DNA from: Candidatus Manganitrophus sp. | GTDB lineage: Bacteria; Nitrospirota; Nitrospiria; SBBL01; Manganitrophaceae | Direction of reading: 5' to 3' | NCBI GenBank assembly: GCA_028865235.1 | Contig: CP114561.1 | Coordinates: forward strand, 2,438,001-2,502,000 | Length of the DNA stretch: 64,000 nucleotides | In this document: positions 48,617 to 57,842 of the stretch, piece after piece | How positions within the stretch are numbered: position 1 is the first letter of the stretch | Layout of the letters: each line of letters opens with the position of its first letter | Made by a program: the position numbers and the translations under genes | The notes under the pieces: model-generated | Databases searched by the model: none | What the model was told of the DNA's origin: nothing | Seen by the model: only the letters and a program-made list of their open reading frames with translations

Positions 48617-49297
48617 ATGCAGATGACGGCCGTTTCTACATCCTGGGTCCACTTCATGCCGATCGTGGAGGTCCCGATCGGCTTCACCCCCGGCGAAACA
48701 AACCGGCTCGATCGATATCTGATTCGCGAGGCGCACTCGGTTCGGGGGGATGCTCCGGCCGTTCTGCGGCGCGGAACCGGCATGGCCCGAATTGAGAGTG
48801 AATCGCCGATTCAGTTCTCCGGCGGTTATCGAGAGCCTTCGGAGGGCTTTCCCCTCCGCGGCGTCGTTCAACACCTGCACTATACCAGCCGAAACGAGCA
48901 GACGGAGCTCAAAACGATCTCCCGACCCGAGTTGGCTGCCTCCGCAGAGACCCTGGCTGTCTTGATTCCAATCGGCAAGTCGGACGCTTGGTGGGCGATG
49001 AGCCAGGATGAGCGCCAGATCCTTTTCAAGAAGACCGATCGGCATGAGGGACATCATGGGATCGGGCGGCGGTATGCAGACCGAATTTTTCGAAGGCTCT
49101 ATCATACCCGGTATGTCGATCCGTCGGCGCCCTATGATTTTCTCACCTATTTCGAGTTTCATGAATCGGATGCTCCCGAGTTCAGAAAGATGCTGACGGA
49201 GTTGCGGGATGTAAAGAAGAATCCGGAATGGCTCTATGTCGATTTCGAATATGAAGTCTGGATGACCAAGCTTTCTTTATCCACAGATCCGGTCTAA
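48617..49297 (+). CDS. Chlorite-dismutase-family heme protein
   Basis: A 226-residue protein. Its C-terminal half matches the Cld family: LIPIGKSDAWWAMSQDER, RRLYHTRYV with the likely proximal heme ligand His163, YDFLTYFEF and PEWLYVDFEYEVWM. The N-terminal half is a diverged second dimeric ferredoxin-like unit. Cld-type enzymes turn chlorite to chloride and O2, while HemQ-like relatives decarboxylate coproheme. I could not assign the distal Arg required for chlorite turnover, so activity is open. The Met at 48617 has GAGGAGAAG upstream. Linked to the cyanate cluster by position (108 bases after the porin). Confidence 0.7.
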   Translation: MQMTAVSTSWVHFMPIVEVPIGFTPGETNRLDRYLIREAHSVRGDAPAVLRRGTGMARIESESPIQFSGGYREPSEGFPLRGVVQHLHYTSRNEQTELKTISRPELAASAETLAVLIPIGKSDAWWAMSQDERQILFKKTDRHEGHHGIGRRYADRIFRRLYHTRYVDPSAPYDFLTYFEFHESDAPEFRKMLTELRDVKKNPEWLYVDFEYEVWMTKLSLSTDPV

Positions 49298-49313
49298 ATG
49301 AGGAGGGAAGAAG

Positions 49314-50078
49314 ATGTCGTCTACCTTGGCAACGGTCCCGGTCCATTCAAATGTTCGGCTTTTCTTTCAATTGAAAAAGATGATCACCAATCATATCGAC
49401 CTTCTCAATGCCTCATCGAGACTGGGGGTCACCCCCTCCACCCTCCGAAAAATCCTGGCAGGCGCCCCGATTTCACGATTCATTCAGAGGAAAATCGGCC
49501 GGGTCCTCGATGGGAGAGAGAGCGCGTCGCCGGGGAGTCCAAGGCGATCGAAGGTCGAACGGCTCCTGGAGGTCTACCATCTCTACCAGGAACATGGGAC
49601 GCTTCAGCGGGTGGCGGACGAGATCGGCCTCAGCCGCGAGCGGGTGCGGCAGCTCTTGGTCAAAGGATCGGAGTGCGGGCTCTTCGAGTATAAGCCTTCG
49701 TGGGAGGTGGGACTCCCGCGTGAGAAGATCCTCGAAGATTACCGCCGGGTTCTGACCCTCAAGGGGGTCGCGCAGGTGAACCAGATGTCGCTCTGCCGCC
49801 TTCATCGGCTTCTGAAGGTGCATGGGATTACCGAACCCGAGCTGGAGGAGATTTGGTTCAAAGAAAAGAAGGCTGTTTGTATTGAACGATATCATAAAGT
49901 GGTTCTGGAAATGGGGCATCATCCGACTACCACCGAGATGCAACGGATCTCATCGAACCGGTATCTCACGACGCAAATCCGTCGCCTCTGGGGAACGATC
50001 GAGACCTTTCGGAAAGAGCAAGGAATCCCCCCGCCGCCGAAACGTCTGTTTCACTTGAAGGTGCTCACGCATTCGTAA
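49314..50078 (+). CDS. Unknown protein with sigma-region-4-like helix-turn-helix
   Basis: I do not recognise a named family. The 254-residue protein has two predicted HTH motifs: about 28-52 (LLNASSRLGVTPSTLRKILAG) and about 94-117 (GTLQRVADEIGLSRERVRQLL), the latter like sigma-70 region 4. The C-terminal half (about 125-250) is helical, with RLHRLLKVHG and GHHPTTTEMQRIS. DNA binding is likely. GGAGGGAAG lies just before the ATG, and the gene starts 16 bases after the Cld-family gene, so it may regulate or be cotranscribed with it. Confidence 0.7.
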   Translation: MSSTLATVPVHSNVRLFFQLKKMITNHIDLLNASSRLGVTPSTLRKILAGAPISRFIQRKIGRVLDGRESASPGSPRRSKVERLLEVYHLYQEHGTLQRVADEIGLSRERVRQLLVKGSECGLFEYKPSWEVGLPREKILEDYRRVLTLKGVAQVNQMSLCRLHRLLKVHGITEPELEEIWFKEKKAVCIERYHKVVLEMGHHPTTTEMQRISSNRYLTTQIRRLWGTIETFRKEQGIPPPPKRLFHLKVLTHS

Positions 50079-50110
50079 GTGGGCGGGGATGGGAGAGGAT
50101 CGGCCGGCCG

Positions 50111-51787
50111 CTACCGCGCCGAAGAGGGGACCGGCTTCCCCGCCGATTTGTGCCGGACGACCGTTTGATAGGCTTCGATAAGGAGAAGGAGGGTGATCGC
50201 AATCAAGATCAGCGCCACGATCGGAATGGCGTCGAGCTGAAATTGTCCCGCCGTCCACCCCTGGAGCCAAGGGGCGACGAATAACCCGAGAGACCAAAGG
50301 GTCATTGTGAGAACAAAAAGCATCGGGAGAACGGCATAAAGGGGATTTTTCCCGCTCTTGATCAGCCAGACCGAAATCCCCAAGAGGCTGAGGGCGGCCA
50401 AGAGCTGGTTGCTCGCCCCGAAGATCGGCCAGAACTTTAAATAGGCCGCTTCCTGCGTCGTCATCAAAAAGAAAAGGGGAAGGGCGAGGGTCGCCAGTGT
50501 CGCGGCGATCCGGCCGGCCGAACCTTCCCATCCGGTCAATTCCTGAAGGATATACCGTCCCAGCCGCGTCGCCACATCCAACGTGTCATACACGAAGGTC
50601 GCGAAGGCGAGCAGGCCGAAGCTCATCGCGACCTCCATCGGAATCCCGAGAATCGTGGCGAAGCGGGCCAGGCCCTCTGCGTAAATCTCCGTCGGTCCCT
50701 TCTTTAATGCCGCGTCGCCCGCCGGAAACATCATCACGGTCGCCAGTGCGATCACGGCGACCAGTCCCTCCAGCAGCATCCCGCCATACCCCACCGGTCC
50801 GGCATCCTCTTCTTTCGCCAGCTGTTTTGATGTCGTCCCGCTGCAGACCAAACCATGAAAGCCGGAGCAGGCGCCGCACGCCACCGTAATGAAAAGGATC
50901 GGGAAGAGCGGCGCCCCCTTGGCATTATGGAAGCCGATGAAAGCCGGATATTCCGCGGTGTAGCCCCCGAAGAAAAGTCCGATCATGCCGACCGCCAAGG
51001 CGGCATAGAGGAAGTAGCCGCCGAGATACCCTCGCGGCTGGAGAAGGACCCAGAGGGGAAGGATCGAAGCGAAGAAGCAGTAGACGAGGATAATGACATC
51101 CCACCCCTTGGCGGGGTTTGAAAAAATCGACGCCGGAAGAGAGAGGGGAATGGCCTGGCCTCCCCAGATGATCAGGAGGAGCAGCGGCAGGGCCACCGCG
51201 GTCGCCCTGCCCAACGGCCACTGCCACCGGGTGAGGGCCAGCCCCAAGAAGATCGAAAGGAGAAGATATAAAAAAGACGAGCTGGCGACGCCGGCCCCAT
51301 ACTCGGCGGAGATAAATGTCGAGGCGGTCAGATCGGTGAAGGCGACGATGACATAAACCAAAGAGAGCCAGATGAAGAGGAGGAAGAGAAGATAGGCCCG
51401 CTGGCTCATATTTTCTTTGACGACCTCTGCGATGGAGCGAGCTTTGTGGCGCAGGGAGGCGGTGAGGTTGGCGAAGTCGTGCATCGCCCCGATGAAGATA
51501 TTGCCGAAGATAATCCAGAGAAGCGCCGGGAGCCAGCCGAACCAGAGTCCGGCCAGGATGGGGCCGACGATCGGACCGGCGGCGGCGATCGAAGAGAAAT
51601 GTTGGGCCAGGAGGATCGGGAGCCGGGTTGGGACATAATCGACCCCGTCGTTCACGACGCAGGCGGGGGTCGGCTGGCGGTTGTCGAGCTTAAATTCCTG
51701 TCTGAGGAAGCGGCCGTACAATCGGTAAGCGATCGAAAATAGAGCGATGACGATTAGAGCAATTGTCAGAATACTCATCGGCGACAT
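50111..51787 (-). CDS. cstA: Carbon starvation protein CstA (peptide/pyruvate transporter family)
   Basis: A 558-residue membrane protein with about 15 helices. CstA blocks: NDGVDYVPTRLPILLAQHFS, GPIVGPILAGLWFGWLPAL, GAMHDF, CGACSGFHGLVCSGTTSKQL and VYDTLDVATRLGRYIL. Length is between the short CstA-like proteins and E. coli CstA (701). Proposed substrates are peptides or pyruvate. Start at 51787 (MSPMSILTIAL); 51778 is equally possible. Convergent with the HTH gene. Confidence 0.9.
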   Translation of the reverse strand: MSPMSILTIALIVIALFSIAYRLYGRFLRQEFKLDNRQPTPACVVNDGVDYVPTRLPILLAQHFSSIAAAGPIVGPILAGLWFGWLPALLWIIFGNIFIGAMHDFANLTASLRHKARSIAEVVKENMSQRAYLLFLLFIWLSLVYVIVAFTDLTASTFISAEYGAGVASSSFLYLLLSIFLGLALTRWQWPLGRATAVALPLLLLIIWGGQAIPLSLPASIFSNPAKGWDVIILVYCFFASILPLWVLLQPRGYLGGYFLYAALAVGMIGLFFGGYTAEYPAFIGFHNAKGAPLFPILFITVACGACSGFHGLVCSGTTSKQLAKEEDAGPVGYGGMLLEGLVAVIALATVMMFPAGDAALKKGPTEIYAEGLARFATILGIPMEVAMSFGLLAFATFVYDTLDVATRLGRYILQELTGWEGSAGRIAATLATLALPLFFLMTTQEAAYLKFWPIFGASNQLLAALSLLGISVWLIKSGKNPLYAVLPMLFVLTMTLWSLGLFVAPWLQGWTAGQFQLDAIPIVALILIAITLLLLIEAYQTVVRHKSAGKPVPSSAR

Positions 51788-51838
51788 TATATCGGAGGCC
51801 CCAGGCCTTGTCAAAAAAAGACGGATGGAGGGTGTCCT

Positions 51839-51866
51839 GTAGGGGCGACGCATGCGTCGCCCCTAC
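51839..51866. repeat. Perfect 28-base palindrome (REP-like family member 2)
   Basis: Half-site GTAGGGGCGACGCA, exactly complementary to the other half. It lies between the divergent cstA and Rieske genes, with no T run. It shares GTAGGGGCG with the palindrome at 52906 and resembles the one at 26256. Confidence 0.8.
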
Positions 51867-51945
51867 GTGGCAGGATCATTTGACGCTCTTTCCTTTTTTT
51901 GTTATATAAGGAACGCCTCACGTCACTTTTATTTATGGAGAGAAG

Positions 51946-52251
51946 ATGTCCTACGTACCGGTTGCCAAAGCCAGTGAAATTCCGCCGGGATCGGCTATAC
52001 TGTTAGAGATCAACAATCTCGAGATCGCCCTTTTTCGATTGGGCGATGAGTTTTACGCCACCTCGAACCTCTGCATCCATCAGGGGGGGCCGCTCGCGGA
52101 GGGGAGGATTGACGGGGAGCAGGTGATCTGTCCCTGGCATCACTGGCGTTTTAATATCAAGGATGGCACTTCACCCCTCAGTCCAAAGCTGAAATTGAGG
52201 ACCTTTCCGGTCAAGAGGGAAGAAGATCAAATTCTGATCGATCTTTCTTAA
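51946..52251 (+). CDS. Rieske [2Fe-2S] ferredoxin
   Basis: A 101-residue electron-transfer protein. Cluster ligands are Cys43 and His45 (CIHQGG) and Cys62 and His65 (CPWHHW), with the 16-residue spacing of CarAc/NirD-type soluble Rieske proteins. No membrane anchor. The partner oxygenase or reductase is not adjacent, so the electron acceptor is unknown. Confidence 0.93.
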   Translation: MSYVPVAKASEIPPGSAILLEINNLEIALFRLGDEFYATSNLCIHQGGPLAEGRIDGEQVICPWHHWRFNIKDGTSPLSPKLKLRTFPVKREEDQILIDLS

Positions 52252-52274
52252 AAGCCGGTAGCGAAGGATTGTGC

Positions 52275-52900
52275 ATGAAGAAACGGTTTCGATCTGATCG
52301 CCTTCGGTTCCTCCCCATCGGGATTCGCGGAGGGGGCCTTCTCCTACTGATCGCCTTCCTTCTTGGGGGTGCTCCTCGTTTCGGGGGCGTTCTTCCGTGC
52401 CGGGGGTCAGTCCCGAGGCGGCCCGGCAAGTGTATGACATCCGCATGGCGACGGAGAAGTACCGCGATATCGAGAAGGCGCAGGCCGACGGCTATTTCCG
52501 ATTTACCGGGTATATCCCGAACATCGGTTATCAGTTTGCGAATCCGAAGCTCTTTTCCGGATTTGATCTGAAGCGTCCCCCGATTCTCATCTATGATGAA
52601 CGGGATGGGCGTTATGAATTAACCGGCGTGGTCTTTATCGCCCCAATCAATAAAAGCCCGGGGAAGGTTCTCCCTTTCAAAGAGGCCGAATTCATGAAGC
52701 ACCCGATGATGTGCCACTACCAGGACGGGACCAACCTGAATCTGGAGAAGGAGGAGCAATGTCCTCAGGAGCATCCCCTGACCCAGTCGGCGCTTGTTTT
52801 CTGGCATCCTGAGCTCTGGATGATGTCGGCCTGGGTCTGGTATCCCAACCCCAACGGCCTCTTCTCCCTCTACAATCCGCTGCTGAATTTCGCAAGATAA
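52275..52900 (+). CDS. Conserved exported protein of unknown function (frameshifted)
   Basis: About 208 residues. A signal peptide (hydrophobic GGGLLLLIAFLLGGA at about 21-35) is followed by EAARQVYDIRMATEKYRDIEKAQADGY, a block seen in secreted conserved proteins that begin with an ATxKY-x-D helix. Near the C-terminus are HPMMCHYQDG and HPELWMMSAWVWYPNPNGLFS. A missing G in the run at 52383-52387 splits signal and mature parts. Function unknown; the His/Trp-rich C-terminus suggests metal or small-molecule binding. A ribosome site AAGGA precedes the Met at 52275. Confidence 0.7.
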
Positions 52901-52905
52901 TAAAA

Positions 52906-52926
52906 GGGCGAACACAAGGTTCGCCC
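52906..52926. repeat. Short hairpin repeat (REP-like family member 3)
   Basis: GGGCGAAC-ACAAG-GTTCGCCC followed by CTAC, five bases after the preceding stop and 25 bases before the convergent MDR gene ends. Same GGGGCG(A) type as the repeat at 51839. Confidence 0.6.
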
Positions 52927-52950
52927 CTACCGATTCCTGGCCCTCGTTTT

Positions 52951-53979
52951 TCAGGGTGTGAGGACCACCTTCCCGAAAAGATCCCGCGACTGCATCTTCT
53001 CCTGCGCTTCTCTTGCCTTGGAGAGGGGATAAACCGAATCGACAATCGGTTTCAGCTTTCGCTCGCCGACGAGGCGGGCGACCGTCTCCATCTCGGCACG
53101 GGTTCCGGTTCGCGCCCCCAGAATCGAGAGGTCTTTCCAGAAGATGTGGCGGAGATCGAGCTCGGTGGTCGGCCCGGTCGTCGCGCCGCAAGTGACGAGG
53201 GTCCCGTTCTTTGCAAGCGAGACGATGCTTTTCCCGAAGGTGGCGGGACCGACATGCTCGAAGACAACATCGACACCCCGCCCCTTTGTCATCTTGAACA
53301 CCTCCCGCGAGAAGTCGCGCTCCGCATAGTTGATCAATAGATCGGCCCCCAATTGACGGGCCTGGTCGAGCTTCTTCTGGGTGCTGGCCGTCGCAATCAC
53401 CCGCGCCCCGGCAAGCTTGCCGATCTGAACGGCGGCGCTCCCGACCCCGCTTCCCCCCGCGAGAACCAAGAGATCCTGTCCCGGCTTTAGGGCGGCGCGG
53501 GTGATCAACATGTGCCAGGCGGTGACAAAGGTGATCGGAAAGGCGGCGGCCTCTTCAAAAGAAATCCCATCAGGAATGGGGATGAGATTTGCCGCCGGCG
53601 CTTTCGTAAACTCGGCGTAGCCGCCGTCGGTTCCCGCCCCGAAGATCCGGTATTGATCGCAAAGATTGTCCCGTCCCGAGAGGCAGTAAGCGCAGCGAAA
53701 GCAGGAGAGGCCCGGCGCGATGACCACCCGCCGCCCGACGGAAATTCCCTCCACCCCGGGTCCGACCTCCGCCACAATCCCGGCGACATCAGAGCCGGGG
53801 ATATGCGGAAGCTGGATCTTATACGCCGGAACCCCCTGGCGGATCCAGAGATCGAGATAATTCAAGGCGCAGGCCTTGACCTGGAGGACCACCTCTCCCG
53901 GTCCCGCCTTCGGTGTGGGGACCTCTTCATAAACCAGGGTGTCGAGATCTCCGAACCGGTGGAAACGGACGGCTTTCAT
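52951..53979 (-). CDS. Zinc-type medium-chain dehydrogenase/quinone oxidoreductase
   Basis: A 342-residue MDR-family enzyme. The structural-zinc Cys cluster is CFRCAYCLSGRDNLC, preceded by PGSDVAG. The NAD(P)-binding motif is VLAGGSGVGSAAVQIGKLAG. Typical length. The catalytic substrate cannot be assigned. Monocistronic; the repeat element at 54007 lies upstream. Confidence 0.85.
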   Translation of the reverse strand: MKAVRFHRFGDLDTLVYEEVPTPKAGPGEVVLQVKACALNYLDLWIRQGVPAYKIQLPHIPGSDVAGIVAEVGPGVEGISVGRRVVIAPGLSCFRCAYCLSGRDNLCDQYRIFGAGTDGGYAEFTKAPAANLIPIPDGISFEEAAAFPITFVTAWHMLITRAALKPGQDLLVLAGGSGVGSAAVQIGKLAGARVIATASTQKKLDQARQLGADLLINYAERDFSREVFKMTKGRGVDVVFEHVGPATFGKSIVSLAKNGTLVTCGATTGPTTELDLRHIFWKDLSILGARTGTRAEMETVARLVGERKLKPIVDSVYPLSKAREAQEKMQSRDLFGKVVLTP

Positions 53980-54006
53980 TTGGTGTTTCTCCTTTTATAT
54001 TAGGTT

Positions 54007-54169
54007 TGTCATTCCCGCGAATCTGCACACGCGCCGGGAGGCACGTGAGTGCAGAAGACGCCTTCCACTCAGATGGACGATCTGTTCTGTGAAAGATCGT
54101 CAAAGCGGGAATCCAGAAGTAATCAGTTTAATGCGCTGGATTCCCGATTAAACATTTCGGGAATGACAG
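54007..54169. mobile_element. Nested inverted-repeat element with TGTCATTCCCG termini
   Basis: TGTCATTCCCG at 54007-54017 is complementary to CGGGAATGACA at 54159-54169. Inside, GCGGGAATCCAG and CTGGATTCCCG form the inner arms of two head-to-tail hairpins, of which the second starts at about 54135. Such GTCATTCCCG/CGGGAAT elements are widespread short non-coding repeats in bacteria. It fills most of the gap between the MDR and kinase genes and encodes no protein. Confidence 0.65.
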
Positions 54170-54194
54170 ATTGAGAGGATTCTGAAATTTTGTA

Positions 54195-55181
54195 CTATAA
54201 AGACTCCATCGGATTTTTCCCTTCGGCCAACAGGCGAAGTCTCTCGTCATGTCGGGCGATGAGATCCCAATTCGGCTCCGGCGCCATTTCATAACCGACG
54301 GCGAGCACCTGGAGCGAATGCAGGGTCCGATAGACCTTCAACGACTCGGCCGGCCAGTCGGCTTTCTCGTAACCCGACAGAAAGGGGGCGCGATCTTGCG
54401 GGTAGAAGAAAAACGCTTCTTCCAGATGAAGCAGATCGGCCTCCGCGTCTCCCCACCAGGCCCATTCGAGGTCGAAGACCCAGAGATCCGCGGCGCGCCG
54501 GAGTCGCTCTCCATAAAGAGAAGATTATCATAATGGAAGTCGCCGTGGAGGAAGACCGGTTCGATCTGCTCAGGGACCGCTTGCAGCCCTTCGACAAAAC
54601 GGAGTGTCAGCCCCTCTTTCCAAGTCGGAGGGCCGCCGAGATCTTTCTCGCAGCGTGAGAGCGCTTGGGCGAATCGCTCCCGCAAGTAGTCAGGCCAGGA
54701 GGCCTCTTTCGGAAAGACGCGCGGGTCATCGAGCCGATTGCCGAAGAAGGGGACCCGAATTCGATGGAATCGCCGCAGCAGCCGGCCGATCTCTTCCAAG
54801 AGAGCATTCCGTTTCGTTTTCGGAAGCGACTCGATCGCCTCGCCGACGCCGCGCCCTTCCAGAAAAGGGATCAGCGCGTAGTCGAACGGCAGCAATTTTT
54901 TGGAACAGTCGGGGAGATAATCGAGGGCGAGCGGGAGGTCGGGGGCGACCTGGTGGAGCCAGCGGTAGTTTTTCGCCTCCCGGCCGATCTTGTCGAGATC
55001 CCGGTCATGGACATTGATCCGGCAGACCCATCGCCGGCCGTTGTCCATCAAAAAGAGAACTCTCATTGACCGCGCCCCCCATTGGCTCCGAGACCCAGAC
55101 CGGCCGGCCGATCCGGTGCCGGCGGCAGATCTCCTGCGCCAGCGGAAGATCGATCCGGGGGGGCGCCGGGGACGGGGTCAT
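54195..55181 (-). CDS. APH-family phosphotransferase (two frameshifts)
   Basis: About 329 residues of the aminoglycoside/choline kinase fold. VSEPMGGAVNESSL begins the nucleotide-binding lobe, HGDFHYDNLLF is the catalytic loop (Asp and Asn), and DLWVFDLEWAWWGDAEAD the metal-binding Asp. Two indels break it. One extra T near 55056 separates the first 40 residues. One missing base near 54513 separates the C-terminal third, which ends LAEGKNPMESL at 54195. The length is divisible by three because the two indels cancel. Substrate probably a small metabolite; antibiotic resistance is not implied. The start at 55181 overlaps the SDR stop (ATGA), so both genes are coupled. Confidence 0.8.
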
Positions 55182-55908
55182 TTTGCCTCGTCGGGGAGAT
55201 CGGCCATGTCGAGCGACTTCCCGTGGAGATTCGGGTCGGCGTCGGCCGTCATGGCAAGGAAGAGGAGCGCTTTTGCGACCCGGGCCGGATCTTGGAGCCG
55301 GCTCGGATCTTCTTTCGGGTAGGCGGCGGCGCGCATCTTCGTCCGTGTGCCGCCGGGATTCAGCGTCACCACGCGGAGATTGAATGGGGCGACCTCTTCG
55401 GCCAGCGTCTGCATCATCCCTTCGAGCGCGAACTTCGAAACGGAATAAGCCCCCCAGGTGGCCCGCCCGATTCTTCCGACGCTGGAGGTGACCGAGAGGA
55501 TCGTTCCGGCCCGGCGCGGAACCATCGTCCGGACGACCGCCTGCGTGACATAAAAGGTGCCATTGACGTTGACCCGAATCACCTCTTCCCAGGCCTCGGG
55601 GGATAGGTGGCGATCGGCTCGGAGGGGCCGAGGACCGAGGCGTTGTTGATCAGGACATCGATCGCCCCCCAATCGGAAACGGTCTGGGCCACCATCCGCT
55701 GGACATCTCTGCGAACCGAAATATCTAGCCGGAAGGGCCGGACCAAGCCGCCGGCCTCTTCGATTACCTTCGCCGTTCCGAAGAGCTCCCCCTCGCTTCG
55801 AGCGCAGATCGCGATCTTGCACCCTTCGGCGGCGAATCGCTCCGCCGCCGCCCGCCCGATGCCGCGGCCTCCCCCGGTGATCAGGACGACCTTGTCTTTC
55901 AATTGCAT
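55178..55908 (-). CDS. Short-chain dehydrogenase/reductase (frameshifted)
   Basis: About 243 residues. Cofactor motif TGGGRGIGRA at about 13-22, NNAS, catalytic Ser in TSSVG and Tyr-Lys in GAYSVSK. A missing C in the run at 55599-55603 separates IATYPP from EAWEEVIRVNV. Length is typical for classical SDRs. Basic residues after the glycine motif (ARSEGE) suggest NADP use. Met at 55908 has GGAGG upstream. Coupled to the kinase-like gene. Substrate unknown. Confidence 0.87.
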
Positions 55909-56096
55909 ATTGAGCCTCCGGAAGTTAGGATAATGGAAACGACCGATCAATTCAATGGCAAACCCGGATCGGTCGCTCTGTTCATTGATTTGAACGCCGT
56001 TGCTGTGGTAGATTGCCCCAACGATTTATTTTTCGTGTAGAGACGTCCCGCCGGGAGGTCTCTACAGAGAATGAATTTTCAAAGGAAGGAATTTCG

Positions 56097-56954
56097 ATGG
56101 CGCAGATGAGTCCTGAAGAGATCATTGAGCAGCAACGGCAAGATTGGAGCCGGGTTGCCCCGGCGTGGGAAAAGTGGGATGGGCTGCTTCACCGAAACCT
56201 CTCTTTTCTCAATTACCGGCTTGTCGGCGATGCCCGGATTCGCCCGGGACAGCGGGTGTTGGATCTCGGCTCCGGGACCGGCTATCCGGCGATTGTCGCC
56301 GCCGATGCGGTCGGGAACGAAGGAGAGGTGCTCGGCCTCGATCTTTCCGAGGAGATGCTTGACCGGGCCAAGCGCAAGGCATACGGCTTGGGACTCTTTC
56401 AGCTCGACTTCCGCGTTGCGGATATCACGCAGCTACCGGAAGAAGATCACTCCTTCGACGCGGTCATCAGTCGATTTTGCCTGATGTTTCTTCCCGACGT
56501 TCCGAAGGCGGTCGGCGAAATCGCGCGGGTGATGAAGCCGGGAGGTTATTTTGCGGCGGCGGTCTGGTCGGGGCCGGACCAAAATCCCTTCGTCAAAATT
56601 CCGGTTGATGTTCTCAAGCGGTTTATCGAGATCCCGCAACCTCCGCCCGATCAGCCGGGGATTTTCCGGTTGGCGAAACCGGGGGATCTCTCGGGGATGG
56701 CCGAGAAGGCGGGACTTCGTAAATTGACGGACGAAGAGATTCAAGCAGAATCGTTTTACGATTCGCCGGAGACCTATTGGACCAACCTCATCGATATGGC
56801 CGCCCCGCTCCAGCCGCTTTTCGCCAAGCTCTCATCGAAAGATCGGGGAGAGGCGGAGCGACAGATCAAAGAAGCGGTGGAGCCGTATCGAAGGGGAGAA
56901 GAAATCGCCCTGCCGATGGCGATCCGGATCGTCGTTGCGCGCAAGGCATCTTAA
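56097..56954 (+). CDS. Class I SAM-dependent methyltransferase
   Basis: A 285-residue methyltransferase. RVLDLGSGTGYPAIVAAD is the SAM-binding motif I (about 55-72), GLDLSEEMLDRA follows, and FDAVISRFCLMFLPD is motif II/III. The family resembles UbiE/Coq5-type small-molecule methyltransferases. No specific substrate is evident. Start at 56097 has AAGGAAGGA upstream. Confidence 0.88.
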   Translation: MAQMSPEEIIEQQRQDWSRVAPAWEKWDGLLHRNLSFLNYRLVGDARIRPGQRVLDLGSGTGYPAIVAADAVGNEGEVLGLDLSEEMLDRAKRKAYGLGLFQLDFRVADITQLPEEDHSFDAVISRFCLMFLPDVPKAVGEIARVMKPGGYFAAAVWSGPDQNPFVKIPVDVLKRFIEIPQPPPDQPGIFRLAKPGDLSGMAEKAGLRKLTDEEIQAESFYDSPETYWTNLIDMAAPLQPLFAKLSSKDRGEAERQIKEAVEPYRRGEEIALPMAIRIVVARKAS

Positions 56955-56962
56955 TCTTGCCG

Positions 56963-57409
56963 ATGGAAAGAGATCACTCCGAAATGAAAACGCCGCTCCG
57001 ATTCAGCGACAGCCGGGAGATCGACCCGAAGGAGGTCTTGGCCCTCTACCGTTACGCCGATTGGTCCAAAGATCGGACGCTGGAGGAGACGCAACAGGTT
57101 CTCTCACAGTCGAGTCTGGTCTTTTCCCTCTGGGAGGGGCCGCGCCTGGTCGCCTTTGGGAGGGTGTTGACCGATTTCATTTTTCGCGCGGCGGTCTATG
57201 ACGTCATCGTCCACCCCGATGTGCAGAAACAAGGGGTCGGGCGCGCGCTGATCTATAAAATTCTGACCCATCCTTCTTTAAAGAAGGTTCCGGTCTTTTA
57301 CCTGCTCACCCGGGACAAGCGCCCCTTCTATGAAAAGCTCGGCTTTGTGACGACGGAAGAGGAAGGATACAGCTCGATGATCTTTGTTCGAAAGGAGACG
57401 AAACAATGA
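56963..57409 (+). CDS. GNAT-family N-acetyltransferase
   Basis: A 148-residue acetyltransferase. The acetyl-CoA loop is VHPDVQKQGVGRALI (QxxGxG/A), preceded by the AAVYDVIV strand and followed by FYEKLGF. An in-frame Met at 56984 is an alternative start. The substrate (amine) is unknown. Stop overlaps the next start (ATGA at 57406). Confidence 0.85.
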   Translation: MERDHSEMKTPLRFSDSREIDPKEVLALYRYADWSKDRTLEETQQVLSQSSLVFSLWEGPRLVAFGRVLTDFIFRAAVYDVIVHPDVQKQGVGRALIYKILTHPSLKKVPVFYLLTRDKRPFYEKLGFVTTEEEGYSSMIFVRKETKQ

Positions 57410-57842
57410 CGTCCGCGCTCCGATCCCCCGCGCGCGGCTCGGCGGCTATCTCCTCCTCCCCCGGCTGATCGACAAGGTCCGGCTGCATGCGCAGGGGACT
57501 CTTCCGCCGGAGTATGTCGGCAATCTTCTCAAGCCGACGGGATCAACCCTCGACAGCCGATTTCTCTCGTTCACCGGGCTTGATGCGGAGAAACTCAGAG
57601 AGGCCATTCTGGCAGCGAAGGGTGACGACGCGGTTCTCGCCTGGGTGGAGCGACATGCGATCCCGCATACTGCTTCGGAAAAGGAGGCCTGGGCCGACGA
57701 GATTGCGACCTACCGCCCCACGCCGGAGATGGTGGAATATCGTAAGAAGATTTATCCGGAGCTGGCGGGCAAGGTCGATCTCGCCTCGATCAGCGTTCTC
57801 GACATGATCGATATGGATGAGGGGCGGATTTCGACGAGATGA
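57406..57842 (+). CDS. DUF5069 protein (frameshifted near the start)
   Basis: About 145 residues. After MTSALRSP one C is missing in the run near 57424; six Cs would join it to RARLGGYLLLPRLIDKVRLH, the DUF5069 signature. The rest (GNLLKPTGSTLDSRFLSF, EYRKKIYPELAG) is intact. Function unknown. Overlaps its neighbours on both sides by four bases, so GNAT, DUF5069 and EamA genes form one coupled unit. Confidence 0.85.
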
